Source: Venturia oleaginea
Lineage: Eukaryota; Ascomycota; Dothideomycetes; Venturiales; Venturiaceae
Direction: 5' to 3'
Assembly (NCBI GenBank): GCA_013176395.1
Contig: JABMLP010000018.1
Coordinates: 682,001-746,000, forward strand
Length of the DNA stretch: 64,000 nucleotides
Of this stretch, positions 36,561-47,519 are shown piece by piece. The stretch's first letter is position 1. The number at the start of each line of letters is the position of its first letter. Below the pieces are notes generated by a model. It made no database searches and was not told the origin of the DNA. It saw nothing but the letters and a program-made list of their open reading frames with translations. The translations under genes were made by a program, and so were the position numbers.

Positions 36561-36898
36561 GTGGAAGCGGTAAGTTCGACTCCTTGATGGGATTGTGCGA
36601 AGACTTTGGACGATGCTAATGCTTAGAAGGGAGTTCAGGGTAGTATGGAAGCTCTTACGCTTCAGCATTGGGGGTGTGTTGTAGCAGAGTGTATGCGTCT
36701 CTTGCACACAACGACGCGAAGCAGTTATTGCAGATTCTATGCTGAACAACTAGTTTTCACGGCTGTAATACTGCGAAAGACAGTCCTAAGCATGCTTGAA
36801 AGACGTCAACACTCGCGCTTTGCCCTTTGAAGGCTTCCAGCGCTCTGAACTCTGTCAACGAAACAACTTCAACGCCAGCATCCACAAGAAGGTTCAAA

Positions 36899-37527
36899 AT
36901 GTCTTCCAAAAACCCATCAATGCTCGAGCGAGTGCTTCGCCTTACTCACAAGAAGCCTAAATCACGTCTAACCAAGAGACCAACCACTATCATGGATCTC
37001 CCACGAGAACTGCTTCAAGAAATCTTGTTCCTCTCTCCCACCGATACAGACCACATCAAACCCGACTACGCTATTACCAACCACTACTCAGAACAGTTCC
37101 TCGATAGAAGCCGTTACAAACGCCTCAGCAAGCGAACAAAGACCATCCAAGCCGTGCACCCCTATATCTCCGCAGACGTCGCCTACGTGGTAGGTAAATG
37201 GTGGAAAGAATACTACCTAGAGAAACTCGAACTCAGAGAAGAGATTTGCGTCTTTCGAAAGGGATATCTGGATGGCAGTTTGTGTAAGATTGGAATCATA
37301 CGGTGCAGAATCAGATGTTTGAGATTGCGGTGTTTGCGAGGGTGATACCTATTCTGGAGTAGTGCCGGATGCATCCTGTGAGGGGAGGATTGAGAGTCTG
37401 GTGCGATCATCTTGGAATTGCGAATAGGTTCACGAGGGGTGTTCTTGGGAGGGGGATGCCTAGTACGATGCAGAAGCACATTGAGGTCGTGAGGGTGTTT
37501 TTGAGACTTCCTGAGAACGAGCCTGAC
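36899..37527 (+). pseudogene. F-box-like family protein, relic copy B
   Basis: It starts at ATG 36899 (an upstream in-frame ATG is at 36827) and gives IMDLPRELLQEILFLS, then QAVHPYISADVAYVVGKWWKEYYLEKLELREE. After about 37270 the match to the 49-kb relative continues in another frame: MFEIAVFARVIPILE, a TAG, then TMQKHIEVVRVFLRLPENEPDEE up to 37527. One frameshift and at least two stops therefore break it. It lies head to head with copy A, with under 400 bp between the conserved N-termini, suggesting an inverted duplication. Confidence 0.65.
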
Positions 37528-38140
37528 GAGGAGGTTGAAACCTAGCGATGGTTCGCTGCTGAATGATTGGTGCCAACATGGATTCGAGGAAGAGGTGTAG
37601 GCTAAGGGTTGTCAAAAAGCCCTAGAAATGGGTCAGGCGGTTGATGACAAGAATATCGAATATTGGCTTAGGGCCTTCTGAAGGCTTGGACCCAAACAGT
37701 CTTAGGATCGAGGAGACTAGCGACTCTCTCCGGTATCACAATGGGTCATTCATTACTATTTCTTATTATTTTTAGACCATTCTAAATCAGATGCTTGTCT
37801 TTTCATCTCCGATACGTGGAGTAATCTTCCAGGATCAAGTTGTCTCGTCATATATACGTGCTTGGAGACTCGAAAAAAACGACAGAAAACATTAGTGGCA
37901 CAGCAATTCCTTCAACCATGTCGGTCCATCTCATAACTAACGCTAGTTTGCGTTTTTCAAGTTGTAGCTTCGCTGTTCAAGAATGAATAACGTGACACGG
38001 CCCCGCTGTGGTGGCACCGCTTTCATTGCATAGTTGTGTATCAAAGATCGTTCGTTCCACCCTTCTATAGATACCACAATCTGCTCATCCTTGACTTAGA
38101 AACGCCATCTGACATATTAGCCAACTCCCGATACACAGCA
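37528..38140. other. Gene-free, no features seen
   Basis: I see no frame, repeat or motif worth naming apart from AT-rich runs at 37750-37800. Confidence 0.5.
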
Positions 38141-38141
38141 A

Positions 38142-38338
38142 GGTCGATTGGTGTAAGTTACAAATCCTCATTCAGCCGTAACATGAAGCCTGAGCTGACA
38201 AGATAATTACCTAAAGGTATGATTGTAAGTTGCAGATCCTCATTCTAGTACAACATCAACTCCTAGCGGACAAAGTCAGCTTGCTTAGGGCAATATCTAA
38301 CATGCAAGAGGTCCCGTGTTCGATCCACGGATCGACCC
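38142..38338 (+). pseudogene. tRNA-Pro-like relic with two related insertions
   Basis: The 5' end GGTCGAT (38142-38148) pairs perfectly with ATCGACC (38331-38337). The T arm is perfect: CCGTG, loop TTCGATC, CACGG at 38314-38330, and it contains the B-box GTTCGATCC. A T7 run about 6 bp after the end (about 38343-38349) fits a Pol III terminator. The outer parts resemble the fungal GGTCGATTGG... tRNA (proline type, from memory), but the D and anticodon region is split by two related inserts, each about 57-65 nt, that begin GTAAGTTRCARATCCTCATTC. The inserts look like tandem copies. No convincing anticodon stem is left, so I call it a relic. Confidence 0.5.
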
Positions 38339-38590
38339 AGCCTTTTTTTCGATCATTGTCCATATGTCTATAGGTTGGTGTTGAGATACTCTTCTTTTTG
38401 TCCCAAGTGAGACTCGTGAAGACTCGAAAATTTCAACATTAATCGAGAGAGCAAATCTGCAACACGAATCTCATCTAACACGCCTGGCAGCGATGCTTAA
38501 TACCACTGTTTCCTAAAGAATGCGCCCTCCTGCCTTGAGTACCACAGCCGCATCTTTCTACCTTATTGTCCACTCTACCAGCCGCAAAGA

Positions 38591-39251
38591 TTGCCGATTA
38601 TAACGACAGCAACCGCCAAAATTTGGCAATCCGAAATAGACGACGGCCCACGAAATCCTTGGGATTCTGTCAAGCTTGAGCATGTGCCCAGGTTCTTTCC
38701 TGATAGCTATTATGCACACACCTCATCTTTAGAATCACCGCCTCTTCCGGCGTTGAATTCATCTTCAGTACCACATATCTCTCCAGTTATGGCTAGAATG
38801 TTTGAGGTCAACGGCAAATTACGTCGAGTGTGGTCGCCTTCTTCGACTCCAGTGCAGCATTCTTCTCTGAATTTGGTTCAGTCTACCTCTCCGACTCTAG
38901 AACCGTCTACGTCTCCGTCTCCAACTTCTCCTTCACATCCTGCGCTTGGATCCCCTACCAACTTGGGCGAACCGCATCGAAAGCAACCATTCCTTGAACA
39001 TTTGGGGGCGAAAATCGCTAGCTACCCACGACCCTCAGCCGCCCCCATTTTCAGAGCCTCCTGTCATGGACACTTCAAGTTATTATGACGAGCCTCAGCC
39101 CCCTCGAGTTATGCAAGCACCCTTGAGCATCATACAACGCACATACCCAAATAATCCTGAACTTTGGCCGCCACCGTCAACATTGGTTAACCCGATAATT
39201 GCCCGAGCAGAAGCTATCAGCAACAAACTTGCCTAACCTGGATCACAAGAC
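38591..39251 (+). pseudogene. Host gene of unknown function, 5' part, interrupted by a hAT element
   Basis: Two overlapping frames (38591-39088 and the frame through 39236) encode Pro/Ser-rich sequence such as ARMFEVNGKLRRVWSP and YYDEPQPPRVMQAPLSIIQ. One frame change (about 38950-39080) and a TAA at 39234-39236 break it. The second frame runs in phase through the 8-bp target site and resumes in phase at 42129 after the transposon. No known domain. Confidence 0.5.
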
Positions 39252-42120
39252 CAGGCCGTTTGATAAGCAAGCAGCTTGAACAGTTTGGCCGCTTGAACTG
39301 ACCGATTGAGTGATATCTTTACCTGACTTGAATGGTCGCTTGAGTGAGGTCAGGATGGATGGTAAACTGTCAGTTGGTCAGGCGAGATGTATGAATTTTA
39401 GGTATATACATTAGCAGTAGATTTGACAGTGAATTTGCCTCCTTTTCGAAGCCCATGGTATTGTACCTCACAGGCCTCAATAGTGTCATCTTTGAGGCCG
39501 CTTCTGGCATCAGTAATGAGCCTACCGGCGGCGCTGAAGATTCTTTCAACCTCTGAAAACATGCCAGGAATTGACAGTATATCGAAAGCCATACGTGACA
39601 AGATAGGAAACTCAGTAGTACGGTCTCTCCACCAAACAATAATGTCCTCAACCTCCTCCCACTCACAGAGATCCCAGTACATGGTGTAGCGTGTATATTC
39701 ATCTTCCTCGGTCGCAATCCTCCGCTTTTTGGCTAGGAACTTGGTGGAGAGTCTGTTGAATTGTTTGTACGCGGTAGTAGGCTTCTGTGCCTCAAGATAG
39801 AGGTTTTCAAATGACTGTGACGGCGAAGGTGATGGCGAAGGTGAGGGTGAGGGTGAGGGTAGCGCGAATTTTTCGCTATATTGTGCGAAAATCTCCTTGA
39901 TGCCGGCTTCAGTTTATACCATGCGCGATGGTCATACTGGGCCCATTTATCTTCGAAATAAGAGAGGCGCCAGTTGGGATCGAGAAAGACTGCTGCATAG
40001 TAAAGATTGGTAGCTTTAAGCAGGGATAGGTACTTCACTGTCTTTGACCGCGCTTCTGTAATACCAACCTCAAAAGGTTGCGAAAGATGAGGAGCCAATC
40101 TGAGGGCTTTGAGCTCTGCCTCAGTGCGATCAAGTCGCTCGTAGATGAATATGAGGTCTTTGAGTACACCGGCAATGGTTCCCTGTGAAGTGAGGTCTGC
40201 ATTCTCTTCCTCTTCGAGACAAAGATCCTTAAAGTCCTTAAGAATCTGCGCCCAGATCTCCAACATCTCGAAGTCTTCCATTGAAAGGAAGGAAGGTCGT
40301 ATGTCAACCTGCCCCTTTTGGTGTACAAATTGGCGCTGCCACTTCAAGATAATGTCGCGGAGAGCAAGGATTCTCTTTATCATCTCGTAGGTAGAATGCC
40401 ATCGGATACCTCCATCTACAAGAAGCACAAGAAGCTTCAGTGCAGCCATCTCTTTCTGTAGATTCTCGAACATCTCCCGCCTCTCAGGTGAGCGATTGAT
40501 AAAGATGCAGATGTTGTGGACGCGCCCCATAAGTCCTAGTTTGATCCAGACGTCATAGGCTTCTTCGTAGCCGACGGAGGCAAGGTCCTTTGAGTGTTTT
40601 GACTGCTCGTGGTCACCGTAGAGAAGATCTTCTACAATGAGGTTGATGATGTGCCCAATACAGCGAATGCACGCGTGAATTGACCAACCTTCCTTGTCAA
40701 ACAGGACTTCAAGGCGGTCACAGGCAACGTCATTATCGGTAGCATTGTCTGCAGTGAAGGCTCCCAATTTTGTCCCATCAATCTTGAATGTGGTAAGGAC
40801 TTTAGCGATAATCTCTGCTTCATTCTCGCCAGTTTTGCTGCCCAGTATCCGTGGGAAGCCAAGAAGCATTCTATTTTGCTTGTAATCCTTGTTGATGTAG
40901 TGGGAACAGACAGCAAGGTAGTTCTTCTTATTGTCACCCTTCCAGGCATCGCAAGAGATGTTGATGAGGCTTTTCGCTCCTTCGATTTCTTTAACTATGT
41001 CCTTGAGGCGCTCCATGTAGGAATCCATCACCCATATGGAGAGAGAGGACTTTGCCTTTGGCAGAATAACCTTTAATGTATCGTATGCAGCTGACTTCAG
41101 AAGCGCAAGAGTTTCTGGCGCTGTAGCTGTATGAAAGGCGATATTATGACGAATAACCCAATCTACATATTGCTGTCTGTATGCCTTCCCATTAAATGCA
41201 GCGTCTGTACCCTTGCGGTGGCCACACTCTCCGCAGTGAGTCCCAGAATCCTGCTCTTGATTGCCTGTATGATTGTCTGTAGAGGGAGGAGGAGGTGGTG
41301 GTGGTAGAAGGTCCTTTCTAGGGTCTGGAATGCCGTGTTTATTGAGTAAATGTGTACCTATTCCACCCATTCAATCTGCTTTGTAGGCGCCTCTGTAGTA
41401 GTCCTTCTTTTGATGGCATAATCCACAGATGTAGATACGTTCAAGGCCTTTGCCGTCAGCCTCAAGTTCAATGCCGTGTTCCCAGATGTGTGAGTTCTGC
41501 CGTGCAACTTGCTGCATTGTAACTGCCCGGATCCGAGGATTGACGAGCTTCTTGTGCTGGAAATACAACTGACTCCAGACAATTGGGAACTGGGCTCGAA
41601 TGATACGAGGTTGCGAGGTAGTTGGAATAACTCTATGGGCTGTAGGTTGTATAGGCTCTTGTATTCGTGGAATCGGCGTATCTAGCAGCGCTTGCGACAG
41701 TTCGGACTCGTCAACTGGAGGGCCAGCTCTTTGAGAATGGCCTTCAGGTCTCCTGACCTTGAAGTGTCTGGTTATTCTATCAGACATAGTGTAGAGAAAA
41801 CGTGGTGGTTGTAGTAGTAAAAAAGGTAAAATATAAATATAATTAATCCAACGTTCAAACATATCCTTAGCGGGGAGAAAAGCCGATTTCGGCTAATATT
41901 TAGTGGGTTGACCGCCTAAATTCTAGGGCCCACCCCCCTAAAAAGATGTCACGTGAAAGGGGAAACTTAACGCCATCAGCTTGAGTGGATGGTAGGCGAC
42001 ATATTCAACTGATTGCTTGATTGGGTAACTATCTAGGCCTATCCGACCACCTATATAGGCCGTTTTTGGCTCCGCCTGACGGCGTCGGTTAGTTGGCTTG
42101 ATTGATTATCAAACGCGATG
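39252..42120 (-). mobile_element. hAT-family DNA transposon, complete ends, damaged transposase
   Basis: 2,869 bp bounded by perfect 8-bp target duplications CACAAGAC (39244-39251 and 42121-42128), the length typical of hAT. The ends are imperfect inverted repeats: CAGGCCGTTTGATAAGCAAGCA on the left and the inverse of CATCGCGTTTGATAATCAATCA on the right (17 of 22 match), both starting CA. It contains a minus-strand transposase with hAT core motifs and the C-terminal dimerisation domain. Insertion split a host gene. Confidence 0.93.
39398..41787 (-). pseudogene. hAT transposase with stop and frameshift
   Basis: It starts at about 41787 (MSDRITRHF) and runs into a BED-type zinc finger (ICGLCHQKK ... 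HLLNKH). A TGA at 41371-41373 sits within the finger. The core follows with SCDAWKG, FTADNATDND and CIGHIINLIVEDLL, all typical for hAT transposases. At about 39915 one base is missing from an A run, after which the frame moves to the one holding a Ser-Pro repeat and the hATC dimerisation domain (IVWWRDRTTEFPILSRMAFD, SEVERIFSAAGRLI). The two defects make it non-autonomous. Length would be about 800 residues. Confidence 0.9.
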
Positions 42121-42593
42121 CACAAGACCATTCGAAGCCTAGCGACCTCTTTCATGAGCGAAAACTTGCGCCTCCCTCGCCGTCTCCTTCGCTGGTTAAT
42201 CCATGGGATTTACTCGACGCACTCAAAATCGTGGCGTTTCAATGTAGTCCTAGCAACAAGGGTGATGATGCACCCATCAAGCACACGAATCAGCTTCTAC
42301 ATGGGAATCCTAGATTCTGTCTCAATCCAATGGATTTCGCAGAACGACGAGAATATGGAATGTCAAGAATTCTAGATTTCGGCGCTAGCATCCTTGCTGC
42401 CCGCCGAAAGATCAACGCACTCTATGTGGATAAAATGATCAGAATCCCCATGGCGATCGAAGGCTTGATTCGAAAACTCGGTGAATCGACTGGGCTGGGA
42501 CGAAACGATGTACCACTGAAAGAAGCAGTCGAAGGTCTGGACAGGTACTTGGAGACTATACGTCCACAAGCCTGTTCTTTCAGTCTGTCATAA
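42121..42593 (+). pseudogene. Host gene of unknown function, 3' part after the hAT element
   Basis: After the right target duplication the frame continues from the 5' part (SKPSDLFHERKLAPPSPSPS, LVNPWDLLDALKIV) and ends at 42593. It includes NPMDFAERREYGMSRIL and KLGESTGLGRNDVPLKEAV. The frame is undamaged here. I do not recognise the protein; homologues would have to be found in related fungi without the insertion. Confidence 0.5.
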
Positions 42594-45325
42594 TCGGCAT
42601 CAGCCGTCCACATAATTCCTTAACATTGTTCCCATATCTACGCCTCTCTTTCTACTCAACAGCCCTTTCCCTTTCTTCAAAAAGACCATGCATATCACCA
42701 CATGCAAACCATGAGCCCAATCTCCAACAAATCCATACCCCAAACTAGAATAGCAATACCTCCTACACCCCTTCTTAATTGTTGCAATTTCTACCATATC
42801 CTGTTGAAATGCTGCAGCAATCGGCACCAGGGCAAGTAACAGGACCACCGGACGTGGTACTGAACTTACTGCATAACCTATCACTGTTTTTGCAAGAATC
42901 CCATGGGAACTTTTGGCGTTGGCAGGATTTTGCGTCGTGAAAGCAGCAGTCATATGCTTTGGAGCAGTCGTGCGCCTATAGAAAAAGGATTAGGGGTCTA
43001 TAACTTTGAAGAAGGGGAGGGGGTAGAAAGAGGAGGTAGGAGTTTTAGGTATTTTCAACTTGGTCTTCCAAGGAAAGCGATGTTGAGGATACTCAAAATT
43101 CCCTTTTGTCCGAAGATCGCCGTTAATAGACTTACCGCAACTGTAACGGCCAGAATGGCTGTGAGGAGAGCGGTTGCGAATTTCACTGTAGCGATGAGTA
43201 GGAGCTGAAGGTGGTAGCCGAATGTAAGTGCTGAAGTTTGTTTACAATTTGGCGTTATAGCTGTTCTTGCGTCCTGCTTTATAGTAATAGCAGCTATTAA
43301 AAGAATGGTCACTCTATGTAGTAGTAATGCATTAACGTGGATATCCTATGTGTTTTTGATCCACTGGTTGAGTGATTCTAAGAGGACTAAGAGACGGCTA
43401 AGGTCTATTGGCGGCTTAGGAAATATCTACGACTAAGGACTTGGAGCTGACAGCTAAGCATTGGCAAGTCGAAATACCTTGCTTTCCAAGCGGAAAAGAC
43501 AGCCGTATAGATTAGGACCGTGGGATTCATATTGGATTTTCATGTGATTTTGATATTGTGCTTTCGAAGTTCATCACGAGAACAAAATACAGGTCAATTA
43601 GGTGGCCAGGTATAGGAATCTTACTGGTCAAATGTGTCGCTCCATGTCAATCTGATTACACCCCCATAGATTTCCCAGTCTGTAATATGAAGTCGCTGGA
43701 TTTGATTAGAATCTTATTAAGATCGCGCATAAAGGACCTGAACTGCGGATACCTTGGCTCTCAGAAAACAGGCCAGAAAACAAGTAGGTTTGACCTTGCG
43801 TTTGTCCTCACTGACCTCGAAAGCAAAGTATTCCTTACGATTCGACGTAAATCCAGAGAATGATGCTTACTACAGAATACGAAGATCGACCTTAAGCGAC
43901 GTGTTTGATCGATAGTACGTGTCTGCTTGACTATTGTGCTTTGAGCATCGATCCGGACATCCACCATAATTTCTGAGTTGACTCTTTCAAAAGACCTTTC
44001 ATCTACGCCCCACCAGTTTGTGTTTGTTTATAGAAGAGTTTCTGTTCTAGAACAACATCGTAGGTTGACTTGGTAGGTTTCAAAGCTATTCGGAAAGCCC
44101 TATCCGGTCCTTGGGCATTAATACATTCCCTTGGCTCTCGGATTTTTTGGCAAAGTTAGCTGAGAGAAACTGAGAAACGGCCGGGTCTACCTATGCGCAA
44201 AGATACAAATCAGTGAGAACACGGTATGAACTGACTAGCAAGTGGGCGAGCGATTATGAAAAATAGAAAGATTCGCGTTTATCGCCCTCGAACTTTTCAC
44301 CCTTAATTACGCCACGCACATAGCCGTCCCCAACCATGCGCCACTTCTCGCCTTTCTTTCGGATGAGAAGGGAAAGTGTTCAGTCCGGACCATTCTCCTG
44401 GTCACGCTGGGACGCGATGCCGATGTGACTGGTCTTGGATCACATATCTCCACCCCTACCAATGGTAGGACAAGGCCTCGTAGTCGCCAACGTTTACCAA
44501 GGGCTCAGAGTGCAAGCGGCAATCGAAGATATTTTCTGTACCAGGTAGAGCATCTAGAAGTCGGATCGGGGATTGAGATCATGTAGTGGTACCTAAGTAA
44601 ACAGGTGAGGATGTCGTCCTTTTGCCCCAGTGAAAACTATTTAGCATCGATGGCATTGTTGAGGGAAAGGGCTTACGCGCCCTTCTTTAAGCAGACTACT
44701 TATGAATGCACGTGAGAATGATGACCGTTCGTCAAGGAGACTATGTACATACGAAGGGCGATGAAGACGATGGTGAAGATGATGATGTTGATGGATGTCG
44801 TTGAATAGGGTTTTTAGCGTGGAGCGAGCGGCGGGTGATCTGATTGGTTCTACACTATACCGCAGCCGGGTATTTCTTTGTTTAGTAATAGTAGACGTAT
44901 CGTTATTTAGACGGCCCATCTGTAAAGCTCGTTTAGGTATCCCTTTTCCTACTTTCGGACAAACAGTCGTAGGACCGATAGTTTTAGCTACTTAGGGCCC
45001 TAAAATCGCTTCAAAACACGTCCTCAAAATATAACTTGACGAGAATACATCTCAATAACCCATTACTTACCGTATAAGAACCTCTCTTGAACGAAAAGTA
45101 CTCAGCTTTACGAACTCTATAACTTTGTCTGCTAAGTTCTTCATCCAATTCCTAGGAAGCTCGTCGCCCCGCCAGAGTAGAGCAGTCGCCCTACCTTCGG
45201 CGAAATACCCAGTACATGAAATTATCGCGGGAAGAAAAGGGACAACTCCAAAGTTCTTATACAAGTAGGTAGTACCAAGTCGTCCTAAACAAAAGCCCTC
45301 GAACCTCCGCATTTTATTTAGTCCC
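42594..45325. other. Gene-poor, partly TA-rich region
   Basis: Minus frames at 43312-43055 and 42953-42600 encode hydrophobic segments (for example FATALLTAILAVTVAVSLLTA) and might be exons of a small membrane protein, but splice sites do not join them convincingly. From about 43370 to 45320 CTAAG/TTAGG-like TA-rich blocks recall mutated repeats. A minus frame 45333-45067 (GTTYLYKNFGVVPFLPAI) may be a fragment of a lost gene. Nothing firm. Confidence 0.35.
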
Positions 45326-46480
45326 CTAGCCAACTTTCAAAGCCACCCCCATCTCATCAACCCCCTCCTCAACCCCCAAGACCCACCCCTCCACTTCCTT
45401 CCACCAAAACTCCCCCGTCTCAAACCTCGCATCCCTAAACCCTTCCATCCTCATCCTATCCAATTCATTTCTAGTAAACGGTCCCTCTTCGCCCGTCGCC
45501 TTGGCCATGGCTACATATACCTCCGGTCTAATATTGCCCTCATGATCATGATACTTCCAATCGAAATCATCGACAGTTTTCCAGGCCGGAAAGAATCGTG
45601 GATATGATTTACCACGAGAGGATGGGAGGAGGCTGACTTCCAAATCATAAGCGCGGCGGTATAAAGAACCCATTAATTGAACCCGCTCGGCTGCATTTAG
45701 AATGTGGAGGGAAATGTTGAATCCGTATGCTTTTAGGAGGGCTTGAGCGTTATCCTGGCTCCCTCGACCAGAGACATTATGATAGGCCTTTATTTCCCGT
45801 TCGAGACGGTTCAAGTTTTCCAGTACCGTAACCGGCCCCTTTGGAATTATTTGTTGCCGGCGCGAGCGCGGTGGATTTCGTGGACAATGCGGCGTTTCGT
45901 CAGTTCGACCAGAGACGGAAGAAGAAATGCTATGAGCCGGTGCTAAAAACCCATCGACTTGAATATGTTGTCCTTGTGGTATGAGACACTTTGGAATGAA
46001 CTCGGGATCCGGTCCAGGGCTCGATGCCAGTGTGCTTGAAGTGTGCATCGAATATTCCTTCTGGCCAGTAGTAGCGGTGCTATCGGTATCCCGTCTTTGG
46101 AGAGACAGAGTCGGTGACGAAGTGTACGAGTCTAGTTGTAGTATATCGCCAGCGAAGTTCTTTTCGCACACCCGTCTTTGTAATGGCATATAACCCGAAT
46201 ATTTGGTAAAGCTATCCATGATGCGTTTTCGCTGTGAATGGAACTGGAAATATGTCTTTGACTTCTTTGCGGTAGGTCGGGGAGAACCAAAAGGAGGCAC
46301 ATATTTAAATGATTTATTGCTGTGGACTCGCTTTGGCTTCGGCCAGGATCCAGTCAAAGCGAGACGAGCGTTTACTTTAACGTTGGGGACCTGTTCGCGG
46401 ATGCGATGACGAGGAGCCATGACTTCGAGCTCGTTTTTGCTGGATGAAATGATCCGCTGTAAGGAGGCTGGGGGAAACAT
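45326..46480 (-). CDS. Hypothetical protein, about 384 residues
   Basis: Single open frame on the minus strand. I chose the ATG at 46478-46480 (MFPPASLQRII) because residues further upstream (frame open to 46567) look like untranslated leader. The N-terminal two thirds are Ser/Arg/Pro-rich and probably disordered. The C-terminal part (RVQLMGSLYRRAYDLEV, FFPAWKTVDDFDWKYHDHEG, ARFETGEFWWKEVEGWVLG) is compact and Trp/acid-rich, suggesting a folded domain. No known family recognised. Confidence 0.6.
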   Translation of the reverse strand: MFPPASLQRIISSSKNELEVMAPRHRIREQVPNVKVNARLALTGSWPKPKRVHSNKSFKYVPPFGSPRPTAKKSKTYFQFHSQRKRIMDSFTKYSGYMPLQRRVCEKNFAGDILQLDSYTSSPTLSLQRRDTDSTATTGQKEYSMHTSSTLASSPGPDPEFIPKCLIPQGQHIQVDGFLAPAHSISSSVSGRTDETPHCPRNPPRSRRQQIIPKGPVTVLENLNRLEREIKAYHNVSGRGSQDNAQALLKAYGFNISLHILNAAERVQLMGSLYRRAYDLEVSLLPSSRGKSYPRFFPAWKTVDDFDWKYHDHEGNIRPEVYVAMAKATGEEGPFTRNELDRMRMEGFRDARFETGEFWWKEVEGWVLGVEEGVDEMGVALKVG

Positions 46481-46712
46481 TTTTGCGACGGTATATTGAT
46501 GGTAGTAACGTGAGTAGTGGTGGCGTGAGTATAGTAGGTAGTGAATTGAAATGCATAATAAAGACAAAGAAATGGCTGGATATAAACGTATCCGATAAGA
46601 ACACTCATGTTAGGGGCAGAATTGGTATCAGTGTACATGTTGAGCGCTTAGAGCAGGTGAAGTAGCCGCTCTGCTCATGTGCCCTTCTCCTCCCATCACA
46701 AAGTCAATATTC

Positions 46713-47050
46713 TTAGAAAGTTACAACAACAGCCCCCAGCATTATTGTCATTATCCCGAATAAGCCATTAGCCTCGAGAATCCCAGCTGCCCCAGTACTT
46801 CCGGCAATTGAAGCTCCAGCACTTGACGTAGCCTTCGCCGTTGCAGCAGTCCCACCGCAGATGCCCTTCGTGCCAGCAGTAAGCGCAGTAACAGTTGGCT
46901 TGGTTCCTGAGATCGTAAGAGTCGAACAAATTGTCATTGAACTGGCCAGGCTCGTGACAGCTCCGTTCGACATGATGTATGTATCCGATTTGAGATTTCC
47001 CGTACCACCGGTGCTGTCTCCAAAATCGAGCGACGCACAGAAACAAACTT
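46713..47050 (-). CDS. Possible GPI-anchored Cys-containing surface protein, C-terminal exon
   Basis: The minus frame reads a Cys cluster (CAWCCTEVCFCASLDFGDST), then a Ser/Thr/Ala/Gly-rich stalk and a final hydrophobic segment (LFGIMTIMLGAVVVTF) ending at the stop. This is the layout of a GPI attachment signal with an omega site in the SSAGAS region. The 5' exons and signal peptide could not be found, so the gene model is incomplete and may be a pseudogene. Confidence 0.35.
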
Positions 47051-47519
47051 CGGTGCAGCACCATGCACAGGGTATTTGGCGTATTAATGGCTGAAAGGAT
47101 TGTCCATTTGACGGTCAAATAACCCCTGAAATAACCTCTGCTCCAGGCAACATATAACTGGCAGAAATGTATGAAAGACTTTGGCCTCTCCAAAGAAATC
47201 GGATACTTATAGGATAGGAGACCAAGAGCAAGGCGTACCGGAACTTGGCAATGAGAGGAAGGTTTCGGTGGTGTAAGTTCGACGGTCTTGGACACTCCCA
47301 TCATCATCATCATCATCAGCTGGATGATCGGAGTTCAGAGGTTCGAACGGAACTGTCTTGCGAAACTTCTTTTGCACATCATCGCTCTAGTGAGGACCAA
47401 GTCCAGATGCCTCGGCAATCCAGAACATGAGGATTGTAATGTTGGAGGCATCAGCAGAATTGGGCGCTGTCGTTCAGGCGCAGGACATGGAAAGCTTGTC
47501 CATAGTGGGCGTAATGCCA

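Noticed and set aside
39838..39865. GGTGAGGGTGAGGGTGAGGG run as a telomere-like repeat
   Set aside because: It is the reverse strand of a Ser-Pro repeat coding stretch within the hAT transposase, and the unit is not a fungal telomere repeat.
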